Shown: positions 24,562 to 38,161, counted from the stretch's first letter. The stretch is DNA of 64,000 nucleotides from Zeus faber (GCA_960531495.1 OY482850.1:1335343-1399342); one strand, 5' to 3'. Notes: generated by a model from the sequence alone, not told the origin. Made by a program: numbers and translations.

Positions 24562-26057
24562 CCTCCCCTTTTCAATTGGAAAGCATTCATCCAGAGATCC
24601 CTGGCCATTACATCCCTCTGGTATATATTTTCTCTCTCTCTTGCTCTCCGTAGAGCCTGACCCCTGTCCTTCCTTTCTTCTCTCAATCACTGTCTGTAGT
24701 TGCTCAGAGAAAACAGAATTGAACTGGCCTCACTCGATAGCAGCTAAACCACTCATTTATAGTGAGCAGAAATAACAAAACAATAAATAACAACAGCAGA
24801 TTATTAAATAATAAGTGGAGAAAAAGACCACCATTATATTCCAATTACCGCTATAGGAATGCAGAAGGCCTGGATTTGGGGTGGGAGGGAGCAGCTGAGC
24901 ATCTCCCACTCTCTTCTTCCCCACTCTTTTCTCCCACTGCCCCCCCCCCAGTGTTCAGAGTTTAAACTAACAGTTCTTGAAATTCAAATTTCGATCTGTT
25001 TCAGCTTATCTGCATCGGAGTTTAACGCAAACGCAGTCCAAAAGTAATGGTTAGATGACACATTTTTGTTTATGGTTACATATGTAACTAAGTACTGCCA
25101 TGTAGTTTGCATTTAGAAGCTGAGTACATTCCAAGAGGAAACTCATCTTTAACCGTTCTACTCCATTTGATCAATTGGCCTTGCAGAAAACATTAGAAGA
25201 GCATGGGTGTGTGTAGGGAGTTGTGGCGGGGGGTTCTGGGGTTAAAGGTGAAGGCTGGAGGGGAAGAAGAGCACATGGTTTCTCTCTCTGTTTTCAGTCT
25301 GCTTTTCTGTCTTCCCATTCTCTTACAGACACATACAATGACAATAAAAAACACACGCACAGGGAATTGCACAGGCACAAATACACACAAATATGCAAAA
25401 GGCCAATACTCAAAAACTTCGCTTTGGCAACAGTCGGTGACATAGGTCATTTGAATGAAGAATGCTCAGAATTTTAGGGAGACAAGAAGAGAGCACAGGG
25501 ATGGACTGATACAGCATTTATGAATACTGGTAAAATGCACCAAGCCAATCTTGAAGATCTTGAATCTTGAACACATAATGTGTTGAGTTAGACCAATAGT
25601 TTGGGCTGGTCAGAACATAATAGTTGCCATATCAGCCATCTTTCTCAACTGAAGACTACATCCACATACCCGCTAGCTTGCATACCAGACAACTACTGCA
25701 AAATAATTTTTGTTAAGGAATGTTGGACAACTCGGGCAGTAGTAGTATAGGTGATAGTTATCGACCGATAATTAACGGGCTGTAGCCCTTTGTGGAATCA
25801 AACAACACCTCCACCACAAACACAACAGCATGGCAAAGTGGATCTCAGGTTTAAGAAAGCCAGATTGCTATACTGCAGGTCAGAAGAACAGCCAACTAAA
25901 TGTAAAACCTCACCAGCTTGCCTGACCTCATACACACACATACTTTTAAAACCATCTTCATTCCAAAGACAAGCACACAAAGCTACAAGGTCAGTAGGCT
26001 ATCTCTGTATAAATAAAGGCGGACACGGCATCCTTGTACAAAAGAGGGGAAACCCAC
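24562..26057. other. Intron 7 stretch, nearly nothing recognised
   Basis: A short tail-like piece at 25548-25571 (cttgaagatcttgaatcttg) resembles the LINE 3' end. Otherwise no feature was recognised. Confidence 0.45.
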
Positions 26058-26229
26058 CTCGATTTTGTCGGTCTTAGCATCTCCCCAGTAGAGCTTCCCT
26101 GCTGCGTGGTCGATGGCTAGTCCGTTGGGCCAGCCCAGGGAGCTGTTGATCAGGACCAACCGCTCTGAACCATCGAGATTGGCCCTCTCGATCTTGGGCC
26201 GCTCACCCCAGTCTGTCCAGTACATGTAA
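26058..26229 (-). CDS. lrp5: lrp5 exon 7 (propeller 2)
   Basis: A 172-base exon, the human exon 7 length. It encodes [31 protein letters not shown] and [13 protein letters not shown]. The acceptor is ctaccccag|T and the donor ATCGAG|gtgggt. It is followed in the direction of transcription by the largest intron seen here, 14315 bases, which holds most of the mobile DNA between 12 and 25 kb. Confidence 0.96.
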
Positions 26230-26468
26230 CTGGGGTAGGGGATTTCATAGGGAATTAAAACAACAAATTTAAACAACATCCATCACAAAATCTACCCATG
26301 ATTTAAAAACTGCATGTTAAGAATCCATTGAAGGTCCGTCACATTGAACAATCCAGAGGAAACTTGCTCAGATATCCTCATATTGTGGGACATTTTGGTT
26401 CACATTCTCACTCTTCACATTATTAATTTACGACTATAAGAAAACACGCACAAAAAGCCAACATTTAC

Positions 26469-26557
26469 CCATTAACAGGATCCAAGACGATGGCTCTGGG
26501 TTCATCCAGATTTTCAGAAATCAGAATCTTCCGGGAGGTTCCATTCAGTCTGGTTAC
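26469..26557 (-). CDS. lrp5: lrp5 exon 6c (propeller 2)
   Basis: An 89-base exon whose product starts [15 protein letters not shown] and ends [14 protein letters not shown]. The acceptor is gaactag|GTAACC and the donor AATGG|gtaaat. It enters in phase 0 and ends in phase 2. Exons 6a, 6b and 6c total 89+219+89 = 397 bases, the length of human exon 6. Only 380 bases of intron separate 6b from 6c. Confidence 0.94.
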
Positions 26558-26937
26558 CTAGTTCGGAAAGTATTCAGCAAAACAAAAGTCCACCAGAAGC
26601 CCCAAAAAAAGCCCACCACCATTTTTTTGCCATGTTTTTGCCATACATACACCACACTAGCCTTGCCACAACATAACCCCCCTCAACCCATGAATCCATC
26701 AATGGAAAAATGGGTTGACGGACTAAAAAACTGAAGACATATTTGCATTGGATTACTGCTATAGCTATTTTTCTTTGCAACCAAGAAGTGTTTAACATTA
26801 AAATGCCTTTACAGATTTTATGATTATTATTAGATACATTTTCATAAAGTAAAAAGTTCCCAGAATCTCTGAATTTTGAGTTTGGAAAATCGTGCCCGTT
26901 TCAGAGGGCGCCAGGTCTGTGAGCACCGCCAAGGTAC

Positions 26938-27156
26938 CTCAATACGGTCGGTGCCCGTGTCCGTCCAGTACAGATTGTGGGCCACCCAGTCCACTGCGAT
27001 GCCGTCTGGGTGGTTGACCTCCGTGGTGACCAGGGTGGTGGCATCGCTGCCGTCAATGCGGGCACGCCTTATGGCCTTGACTTCGTCATCCGTCCAGTAT
27101 ACATAGCCTTCAGTCGGATCGTAGTCTATTGCTATGGCATGACGAATGTCCTCCAC
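26938..27156 (-). CDS. lrp5: lrp5 exon 6b (propeller 2)
   Basis: A 219-base exon, phase 0 at both ends (73 codons). It encodes [46 protein letters not shown] and [13 protein letters not shown] of propeller 2. The acceptor is ctaccacag|GTGGAG and the donor ATTGAG|gtacct. It is the middle 219 bases of human exon 6. The junction after RIE matches the position of the conserved exon 7/8 junction one blade later. Confidence 0.95.
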
Positions 27157-27315
27157 CTGTGGTAGAGCAACAGCAAGGGACAGAACAGTGACAGACAGTG
27201 GGGGGGTAGCACTGAACTTGGGAGCACTTGAACTGAAAGCTGAAAATTCACTGGCAACGTTCCATATTGGTGTCGTGTGAAAAGGAGCCGATGTCGATGT
27301 TCCGTAAAAGTCATT

Positions 27316-27460
27316 GTGGTGTGGGGGTGGTGTGGTTTAAGCAGCCAGACCTGTCTTGGGTTTAGGTAATTGAGCCCAGGATCAGGGTGGCTGTACGCCT
27401 GTTGCTTGTTGATTGGTCAAACGAGGAACAGGCGTACAACCACCCTGATCCCAGGCTGTA
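27316..27460 (+). mobile_element. 5' part of an LTR, same family as the solo LTR
   Basis: Begins TGTGGTGTGGGGGTGGTGTG, continues with ggatcagggtggctgtacg, and contains the hairpin with arms cgcctgttgcttgtt and aacgaggaacaggcg. It stops before the U3/R region. It lies inside the extra intron between lrp5 exons 6a and 6b. Confidence 0.7.
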
Positions 27461-28863
<1,403 letters not shown>

Positions 28864-29880
28864 TCATCAGTCCGATTTCTAAAGGAGTCATTTGAAATTC
28901 CACAAGTCCACTACAATCATTGAATGTAAAAAAAATATACAAAAAAAGCAAAAAAACAAATACGAAAGTCAAAATAAAAAAAGTAAAAAAGATTTATTCT
29001 GATGTCAGAATAGTTACCGTCCCAAAACAAGTTGCTTTATTCACTTGAAGAAATTTATATAATTCCCTTTTTTTCCCCCGGTAAAAGGCATGGTTTATCA
29101 ATGCTCGCACAATAATTGCATAATCGAATCTAATAGGGTAATCTAACAATAATATAATAATATATAATATTATATATTATTATTATTATGTATTACATAT
29201 AATAATACAATACTAATCCAGGAAAAATGTTAGGCCAGTCAATTTAACTCAAAATAGACATAAATAAATAGAAGATTTTGTTCGTCAGCGGGCTAGTTGT
29301 GAGTTGAGTTAAGACACCTGGAAAACCAGAGTTCATAAATGCATTCAAAGTATGTTCGACTTTTGGATCACCTTGATTCAGGGTTTCCAGTTTGAGAATT
29401 TTCTTATTTAAAAGTTGCGCTTGATTGTAGCGCAATCCATCGATAACCTGGAATGAACTGAATACACTAGATTTAAGCTCAATCCTGATATGTTACATAC
29501 ATACCACATACATTTCATAAATCATCTTTGAAACAAATCAAGTAAAATGTATATTGTAGAATATCTGTGATGAGTTCAAAATATTTTGATCTCGAAAAAC
29601 ACAGAATATTAATTTGATCAATCTTGGGGGTAAAAAAGACGCTATTCTGACTAGAAGTCAGAATTAAAATCCTCCTGGATTAAAAAGGGGTTGGGCTGGG
29701 AGAATGCTCTAAATGTTTTTTTGAAGTCCCAGGTAATTTTTCCACTAAACATCATTTCTCACAATGCCTCTCGGCTTGAGCCAATCACCACACAGTCTCC
29801 CGGCGCTTCGAGAGACCCTTGCTGTTTTTCAGCCGCTGGGTCTGATTTAGAGGGACTTGCACCAATCTCACCTCATGGGA

Positions 29881-29986
<106 letters not shown>

Positions 29987-30550
29987 CAATTTAACCAGCC
30001 TAGCACAACAAATTAAGAGGCATAGACACTTGCTCATTTCCATTCATACAGATTCAGACACAAACACACACACTCACGGGCAAGCAATACAATAGGGTAG
30101 TGTTGTTTTATTGTCAACAGCAGCTGAACAATTGGATGGCATCCTTCATTCAAACTCATTATGTTCACAAAGCAAGGCCTAACGGACGGACGCGCAGACG
30201 CGCACACATTAATAGGCGTTTTTTGTTTTTTTCCAGCCGGTAGGATAAGTCTTCCATTGTTTAATGACCGTGGGAATCAATACAGCTGATGGTCAGTTTG
30301 TCACTTTTACTTAGGGGTGTATATGACCAGTTCTCATGACATTATACACATTGGAAACAGGCTGTCAAGAAAGGAAATGATCCAGAACCATCACTACCGT
30401 CACTGCTTGTGGTTCTGCACAATTTGATTCTATTTGATATTAAAGTTTCCAACAGTTAACGTGTAGACCATAGAAAGTGCTGCAAAAGGAAAACATCCAT
30501 CCTGCTTCTGAAGAGAATCCGCATGATGAACTCAGTAAGTCCCCCCGTAC

Positions 30551-30682
30551 CAGGCTTGCACGTCCTGCCATCCTGTTTGAGCTGCACTCCTGTGGGGCAG
30601 GCACAGCTGTAGTAGGGCTGGACAGGGGACAGCAGGCAGAGGTGACTGCAGCCTCCGTTGTTCTCGCTGCAGGGGGTTTGGA
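30551..30682 (-). CDS. lrp5: lrp5 exon 5 (EGF-like domain 1)
   Basis: A 132-base exon, the same length as human exon 5, encoding the EGF-like module between propellers 1 and 2. Six cysteines are present in the normal spacing, with the segments [25 protein letters not shown] and GRTCKPG. The acceptor is ccccctag|TC and the donor CCTG|gtacgg. EGF modules in LRP5/6 pack under the propeller and fix its closure. The domain looks intact. Confidence 0.94.
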
Positions 30683-31552
30683 CTAGGGGGTGGGGGGCAC
30701 AGATAGAGAAAGTCAGAAAAACAGAGGGATGCTATTGGGGGTGGTGGTGGTGGTGGGGGGTTAGCTACGTTAGTGCAGTGCTCTGTAAAAAATGGTTGTG
30801 ATACGGAAGTGAGGAAGGGTTAGTACAGTAACAGCCATTGATGTTCTGCAGCTGCTATAAAATAAAACAAAATGTCAACAGCCTTCAATCAGAGTTACAA
30901 TCGTGGACTTTAAATCCATATCAAATAATATTCTCCCACATCCTTCCACTATAGATATCAACAGGAAGGAAAGAAAGCAACACAAAAGCCAACAAAACAA
31001 AAAAAGAAAATACACAAATGAAAAAACAAGTTGAATAAAATGACAAACCAAAATTACAAGTTAAAATTAAAATTCATCATATCCTGGCCTGCAAATTGTC
31101 TTAAACATGATTAAGTGCCTGTTATGTAGGTAAGAAATTACCCCACTCTTGTGCAGTCAATTTCCACACTTCTATCCGCCTTCTATTTATATTGCACTTG
31201 CTTTTCTGGCAAAACACTCCATAAGGTAGCTTTTTTTCACACTAATAAGGTGACTGTGCGGTTCAACGGATTTCTTTTGATACCCCTGGTGCTTTTTACT
31301 TTTGTTTTGCCGGGTTGCTATGCCAACGGGTGTGCCGGTATTGTTTACCTCCGGGACGAGCTGATTGCTCTCTCCAAGCCTACACTGCTGCCCGGAGCGA
31401 GACCCCCAATCCCCGACGAGTTGAAGAGAAGACATTGGGGATGCAGGGCCGGTGTCAAATGGAGAGCAAGGAAGTGGAGATATAAACCATTTCTTCCCTC
31501 GATTGTCATGGGGAATGTGAGGTCCATGGCAAATAAGATGGACGACCTCGGA

Positions 31553-32329
31553 GCACCTTCCACCCCCCACCAAGCAGAGAACCAAAATGAAATAAAATGT
31601 ATAAAACAAACTCTGACACAGGGTTGCTATACCTAAAAAACGACAGCCTCTGACACAGGGTTCCAATATCTTAAATAATAAAACACCTGACTCTGAAACA
31701 GGGTTCCCATACCTTAAACGAACAGATGTCCTAAAAAAATGATCAGGTCATCTTCCCTAAGATCTGGTTCCTCGACCCAGCATGGTCGACCGGCCTCCTT
31801 CCCCCAGGGCAACGACAGACTGCCCCTCCTCCCTCCCGGAGCGTGGGGCCTTGGGCTGCTGTGCTGGCTGGTGATGGCGTGGCCTGATTTCGCTGCTGCG
31901 GGTGCTGCTTGGAGGCGTGGCCTGGCTGCTGGGCTGCTGGATGGTCCCGGCGGTGGCTGTTGGGCGGAGGAGCTAGCCGCAGACTGTTACCCGTCTTGGC
32001 TGCTGCAGCTGCTTCTCCCCCGGTCCTCTGCCGGACCCCTAGGTGCTGCTGCTGCCAGCCGAGAGAGGGTTGGTGTTGGGGCCACGGTGCTGGGCCCGCT
32101 GGTGGTTGCAGAGCGTCTTCAGACAGCCCTTCTGTGTCCCTTTCCGTGCCGGAGAGTCCCTGTTCAGGTGCCACTGTGGCAGTTCCGCCTGCCACACATA
32201 ATCAAGTGTCGTTTTCAGGGCCCTCCGGTATAGAGACACAGATGACGATGGGTTGTAGACACCAGTTTATTGCAGTTTATTGATCCAAGTCAGGCGTTGC
32301 TGCTCAAACCATCCCATCCCCACACCACA
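31553..32329 (-). mobile_element. Miniature LTR element B, 3'-truncated
   Basis: Reads right to left. A shortened LTR (32329 to about 32178) starts TGTGGTGTGGGGATGG and ends GAACTGCCACA. It is followed by a primer-binding-site-like tggcacctgaacagggac. A GC-rich interior follows, with a proline- and glutamine-rich open frame related to element A. The inner 3' part carries three tandem copies of ctctgacacagggttnc-type units (31609-31715). The second LTR is missing, and the LINE resumes with a gap. The LTR lacks the U3 hairpin. Confidence 0.7.
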
Positions 32330-32471
32330 GCAGTATGATGTGTTTCACCGAGACATGGCTGCAGTTACATATTCCAGACGCTATCATCATCACCATCCCC
32401 AGCTGTCAGCCGGTACGGGCTGACAGAGATTGCAGATGGAGCAGTAACAAGAAAGGAGGGGGATTGCTGTG

Positions 32472-32731
32472 TGTGGTAGATGGGGTGGCTTAAGTAGCCA
32501 CACCTGATGCTCGTTGGTTGGGCTAACGAGCATCAGGTTTAAAAACCCCGTCCACACACTCAGTCAGGATGGGAGCCCGGTGTCATGACATGTTCCATCT
32601 GCTCCTGGCTAATTCCACCTAGCCTCATCTCTACAATAAACTGGTGTTATCAACCCCCTGTCGTCTGTGTCTCTGTGCCGGAGGTCCCTGGAAACGCCAT
32701 TTGGGTGGCGTATGGTGGCGAATCTGCCACA
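32472..32731 (+). repeat. 5' LTR of element A
   Basis: A 260-base LTR with a U3 hairpin (acctgatgctcgtt / aacgagcatcaggt), a TATA-like tttaaaaacc and a polyadenylation signal caataaac. Confidence 0.85.
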
Positions 32732-33455
32732 CTGGCACCTGAGCAGGGACTCTCCGGCATGGGGAAGGTACACAGAAGGGCTGTCCGAAGACGCCCTGGA
32801 GCCACCATTGGTTCGACGGGCGGCTCCAGCACAACCCTCTCCCAAGTGGCAGCAGGAGCAGCAGCACCTAGGGGGTCCGGCGGAGCACCTGGGGAGAAGC
32901 AGCGCAGCAACCACCACAGGCAACCACTGGTAGCTAGTTTCTCCGCCCAGCGGGCATCGCCGGGACCATCCAGCAGCCAGACCAACCCCCTCTCAACTGG
33001 CAGCGGCAGCACCTGGTGGGTCCAGTGGAGGACCGGGGGAGAAGCAGCGCAGCCATCACCACAGGTAACTGCTGGCAGCTAGCTTCTCCACCCAGCAGCC
33101 ACCCCGAGGACCGTCCAGCAGCACAGCAGCCAGGCCACCCCTCCAAGCAGCCCCCGCAGCGGCCAAGTTCAGCCACGCCGTCACCAGCAGCGCAGCAGCC
33201 CGAGGCCCCATGCTCCGGAAGGGAGGAGGGGGCATTCTGTCGGCGCCATGGTGGAAGGAGGCCGGTCCACTGTGCTGCTCCGGGGAACTCGGGTCCTCTG
33301 GGAGGTGACCTGTTAAATTCTTTTGCACATTTGTTTTTATGAGGTATGGAAACCCTGTGTCAGAGTCTGTTTCGAACATTTTTTTTCATTATTTTGTTCT
33401 CTGCTTGGTGGGGTGGGGGAGTAGGCTTTGGGGATTCCTTCTGGCCTCAGTTTGG

Positions 33456-33710
33456 TGTTGGGGGTATGGGTTGGCTTAAGTAGCCACACCTGGTGCTCGT
33501 TGGTTGGGCTAACGAGCATCAGGTTTTAAAACCCCGTCCACACACTCAGTCATGATGGGAGCCCTCTGTCATGACATGTTCCATCTGCTCCTTGCTAATT
33601 CCCCTCTAGCCTCATCTCTACAATAAACTGGTGTTATCAACCCCCTGTTGTCTGTGCTGGAGGCTCCTGGAAACGCCACTTGGGTGGCGTATGGTGGAGA
33701 ATCTGCCACA
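33456..33710 (+). repeat. 3' LTR of element A
   Basis: A 255-base LTR, similar to the 5' copy with scattered substitutions and a few small gaps. It carries the same hairpin and the same ctacaataaactgg signal. Confidence 0.85.
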
Positions 33711-34859
33711 CTGTGTTTGTGAACAACAGATGGTATAATCCAAGACATGTTACTGTGAAGGAGCGTTTCTGTAGCCCGGACATTGAACTTTTAGCTGTGA
33801 GTTTTCGTCCATATCATCTGCCGAGGGAGTTTACATGCACCACCATTTTTGCTGCTTACATCCCACCAACAGCTGTTGCCGACGCGGCATGTGACATCAT
33901 CAACTCAGTCACTGCCAGACTACAAACAAAACACCCAAATGCATTCATAGCAATTTCGGGAGACTTTAACCACACTTCTCTCACAAGGATTGTGGGGAGG
34001 TAGTCACAGGAAGAAAATGAGACTCTTCAGGGGTGTTTTTAGGCCACAGACTGGGACGTACTCTGTGAGTCCCATGGTGATGACATCAAGTCCATGAAAG
34101 ACTGTATAACAGAGTACATCAAGTTCTGTGTGGATAACACCATCCCCACCAGGACAGTGCAATGTTTCAGCAATAACAAGCCCTGGATCACCAGCGACCT
34201 GAAGGAGCTGCTAAATAACAAGAAGAGAGCCTTCAGGGACAGGGACAGGGAATTCCTGAGGAGTGTGCAGAAGGAGCTGAAAGTGAGACCCAGGGAGAGC
34301 AAGGAGGCATACAGGCAGAAGCTGGAGAGCAAGCTCCAGCAAAACAACATGCGGGATGTGTGGTCAGGAATGAAAAATCACAGGCTTCATGGTGTAGGTG
34401 GATCAGGCTGAGGGAAGCCTGGACAGAGCCAATGAATTGAACTTGTTTTTCAACAGGTTCAGCACAGGACCCTCAGCTGCCTTCCTCCCTACTCCCAGCC
34501 ACACAGACCCCACACCCTCCCTGCCCCCACAGCTGTTTCCCTCTCACATCTCCACAGTGATCAAGACCACAGACTCACACTGTGCCTCCCCTCACCCCCC
34601 AACCCCCACCATGGACTTCAATACCCCCCGAGTCACCTCTCTGTTTCCTTTCCTTCAGCTGGAGAGACTGCACCAGAACAAGGCTGCGGGTCCGGATAGT
34701 ATCAGCCCCAGGGGCCTGAAGGTCTGTGTGGATCAGCTATGTTGGATTCTACAGCACCTCTTTAACCTCAGCCTCAGCCAGGGGAAGGTTTTACTGCTGT
34801 GGAAGACATCCTGCCTTGTTCCGGTACCTAAGAAGTCCTCTCTGTCAAGCCCACAGCCT

Positions 34860-35345
34860 CCTAGTGCCACTAGGGGCCGCTCATATCCTCTCCCACTCCT
34901 TCCATCTGCACCTACCCACCCACCTGAGATCCAGCAACCATCAGAACCCACTGTATTTATTCCCAGGTCCTCCATCCACTCATCGCCAGATCGTCAAATA
35001 ACTTACCTGAGTTGGTATCTCTCCTGGCTCCGTCTAAATCGGAGAATTTGTTTGTTTGGTCTCCGTACTAACCTGCCCGTTTCCCTCTCCATGTCCAAGT
35101 CATTCCTGTCTTGCTTCGTCGAACCTGGTTCCCTGTCCACCTACCCAGAACCTGGATCCCTTCTTCCTCATCCACGTCACCCTTGTCCTTTCCTGCCTCG
35201 CCCTGTCCGGTAGTCCCGTCTTCCAGGTCACGTCCGCCCGATCCAGCCACTCCTGTGACTCTTAATAAAACTCCTTTGTCCCTCCCCTCTACCAGCTGCC
35301 TCTGTGTCGTGCGATTCAGTCCCTCCCAGCCCCGGTCGCAACACT
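34860..35345 (+). mobile_element. Probable insertion (solo-LTR-like) in the LINE
   Basis: A pyrimidine-rich block without reverse-transcriptase homology interrupts the LINE between VPVPKKSS and LNDYRPV. It contains a polyadenylation-like cttaataaaactcc near its right part and ends cggtcgcaaca, as some gypsy LTRs do. Exact ends and target duplication were not resolved. Confidence 0.45.
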
Positions 35346-36800
35346 ATCCATCTGCCCTCAATGACTACAGACCGGTTGCCTTAACATCACACATCATGAA
35401 AGTCCTGGAGAGACTCATATTGGCCCAATCTCACACCTCAGGTGAGCACCTCTCTGGACCCACTGCAGTTTGCCTACCGCCCCAAGGTTGGAGTTAAAGA
35501 CGCCATCATCTACCTGCTTCAGTGAGCCCACTCTCACCTGAACAAAGCAGGCAGCACTGTGAGGATCATGTTTTTTGATTTCTCCAGTGCTTTCAACATG
35601 ATCCAGCCTGCAGCCTCCACTGCTGCAGGAGAAGCTCCAAGAGATGAGGGTGGACGCTTCCACCACCTCCTGGATTATTGACTACCTGACGGACAGACCA
35701 AAGTTTGTACAGCTGAGGGAATCTGTGTCTGAGCGGGTGGTTAGCAACAAGGGGCGCCGCAGGGGACTGTACTCTCACCTTTTCTCCTCACCCTGTATAC
35801 CGCAGACTTCCAATACAACTCAAAGTCCTGTCATCTGCAGAAATTTTTGGATGACTCTCCAGTTGGGAGGTGTATCACTGGTGGACAGGAGACTGAGTAC
35901 AGGGAACTGGTGGACCACTTTGTGGCATGGTGTGGAAACAACCAGCTCCTCTTAAATGCGACCAAGACGAAGCAGATGGTTGTGGATTTCAGGAGGACCA
36001 GGACTAAGCCGAACACTATTTCCATCCTAGGAGAAGAGGTCGAGGTAGTGGAGGGTTACAGGTACCTGGGCGTTCACTTCGACAACAGACTGGACTGGAA
36101 ATGCAACACTGAGGCTGTGTACAGGAAGGGACAGAGCAGACTCTACTTCTTGAGGAAACTCAGGTCTCCCTTCTTGAGGAAACTCAATGCGTGCAGCAAA
36201 ATATGTTGCATATCTTCTACCAGTCTGTTGTGGCTAGTGCAATTTTCTTTGCAGTCATCTGTTGGGGCAGCAGCATTAGAGCCAGCAACTCAGAGAAACT
36301 GAACAAACTCTGGAGCCCCTAAAGCTGGTTGTGGAGCGAAGGACGTTGCATAAGCTGCTCAGCATAATGGACAATACTGCACACCCCCTACACAACCTAC
36401 TGTTCAGACAACAAAGTGTCTTCAGCCAGAGGCCCCTTCAGCTCCGCTGCAATAAGGACCCTCACAGGAGGCCATTACTTCCCACCACAATAGCCACCTA
36501 CAATGACTCCCCTCTGTGCCAGGAGAGAAACCCCTCCTCTGAATGGCAATGCACAAGGCACATTTTTACTTTACATTTAACTTCCACTTTTATACCGTAT
36601 GTATAGGCAAATGATAAAACCCAGAAATATCCATAATGAAAAATATATATGTATGTATATGTATGTGTTTTACGGTGTACAACAGCATATGTACAATATC
36701 TGAACAGGAATTAATAATAATGTGCAGTATGCAGCATATTCTGCAATGATATAGTCGGTATAGATAAAGTCGTTACAGTGGGATACACTTTTGGGGCAAA

Positions 36801-36832
36801 TTAATGACATTTTCTCCAGAAAATGTCATTAA
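36801..36832. repeat. Perfect 15-bp hairpin
   Basis: ttaatgacattttct and its exact complement are separated by two bases. Confidence 0.85.
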
Positions 36833-37800
36833 TTTAGCCGCAGGTCTTTGACAGTCAAACATTTCTAGGAACCCACAACCGCCCCTGGAAGTTATATCAC
36901 AAAGGCCCCCTAAATTGTACCAAACTAAGAATGCATATAACTTGGAGAATGTAAAGAAACATTGATCAGAGCGTAGCAATTATATTTCCCTTTGTTTTTT
37001 GTATTGTAGAACTGTCATGTAATCCCAATGAAGGCCATTGATTGGGAGTATTTTTAAATATCTGTTTCCAGGGAGTCCCTGGGACTGAGAAGAAGTGGAG
37101 GAAAGGACTTACAATGTGGCTATAAAATCTATGAACTAAAAATCTGACTAAAACTAAACTAATATGGTCAGCGTTTTTGTTGTTAAAGTTACATTTACCA
37201 ACTGGCCCCACTGGTCGGCATTTTTCCATTGCTCAACCTACGTCACACGTTCCGTTGCTCTGATTGGTTGTAGGACTATCCAATTACGTCCTGAGACATT
37301 TTGGTTTGTGCCTGTGATAACGGCCATTGGAAATCGAAAATGAACAGAGAAGTTCAAGACTAATTTGCAAATTGGTCTGAATTGGTCTGGCATCCCCTTA
37401 CTTGTTTACCAGGGGGCTGAAAAGTCAAGGCAAGAATTTCTGATAAAAATTTATAGGAAATCCATCTGGCCCAGAATATTTGGCCACTGGTAGACTCCCT
37501 TTGGCTCTCCTCCTTGGTAACATCAGCTTCAAGACTCCTGATCCTCCTCTCATATAAGGAGTAGTTGCAAGTGTCCACGAAGGCCTGTGTTAAAGCTGTG
37601 CAGCATGAGCAGCATCTAATGCTCTACAAAAATCAGTAAATGCAGCATTAGTTAGTGGTTCCCCTAGTACTGTACTGTCTATCAATCTAATTGAGGTAAT
37701 TGCCGAAAAGCTTTCTTCTTTCAGACTTTCCAGGCAAGCAGTGCTTCGACCTTTTCTCCATTGTGTTCAGCTATAATAGAAATAAGCCAACACCTATGTT

Positions 37801-37829
37801 CCCAGTATACATATGTTATGTATACTGGG
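37801..37829. repeat. Perfect 12-bp hairpin
   Basis: cccagtatacat pairs with atgtatactggg across a five-base loop, in an AT-rich context. Confidence 0.8.
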
Positions 37830-37964
37830 ATACATATACGTATACATACATATGTATCTTTTTGTTGCTAGCTAGCCTTTAGAAATGCCCCAGAAAACAT
37901 AAATAAATATATTCTCCACATTTCCCACAATTTACATAGACACACACACATACACTTCACTCAC

Positions 37965-38161
37965 TGTAAGGCTGCCTCTGTGGTCCCAGCACTTGGATGT
38001 CCATGGGAGAGTATATACCATTCAGTATCTCTCGAGCTTTATCTCCGTTATGTTTGTTACAGGCGTGGATGGAGCGAGTCTGCCAGTCGGTCCAGTACAG
38101 GGTCTCTTCAGACAGCGTCAGGGCGAAGGGGTGCGTCAGCGTGCCCTCCACCACGGTCTCA
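37965..38161 (-). CDS. lrp5: lrp5 exon 4 (end of propeller 1)
   Basis: A 197-base exon, the same length as human exon 4. It encodes the last blades of propeller 1, with [26 protein letters not shown] and YSPMDIQVL. The acceptor is cttgttccag|T and the donor TTACA|gtgagtg, chosen over a later in-frame GT because it restores the ancestral length and the phase needed by exon 5. No unusual residue is seen. Confidence 0.95.

Larger units (their letters stand above)
32472..33710 (+). mobile_element. Miniature LTR element A, complete with target duplication
   Basis: Two direct LTRs, 32472-32731 and 33456-33710, both begin TGT and end CTGCCACA. They flank only 724 internal bases. ctgtg occurs just before (32467-32471) and just after (33711-33715), a 5-base target duplication inside the LINE endonuclease frame. 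A primer-binding-site-like tggcacctgagcagggac starts at 32733. The interior has a degenerate GC-rich repeat and no retroviral or gypsy proteins, so it depended on enzymes from another element. Confidence 0.85.
31260..36610 (+). pseudogene. Degraded CR1/Rex1-like LINE, invaded by other elements
   Basis: Coding pieces appear in order on the plus strand. Endonuclease pieces are FLPSIVMGNVRSMANKMDDL (31493-31552), CFTETWL (32340) and FVNNRWYNP to SGDFNHTSL (33715-33990). A middle region lies at 34090-34420. Reverse transcriptase pieces are QNKAAGPDSISPRGLKVC (34675), LNDYRPVALTS (35359), FFDFSSAFN (35570) and VDFRRTRTK with YRYLGVHFDNRLDW (35990-36100). The missing pieces are displaced by insertions at 31553-32329, 32472-33715 and about 34860-35345. 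Many stops and shifts mean it is dead. Confidence 0.8.
36611..37964. other. Intron 4 stretch, nothing coding recognised
   Basis: Apart from the two short hairpins, no repeat or exon was recognised before lrp5 exon 4. Confidence 0.5.
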
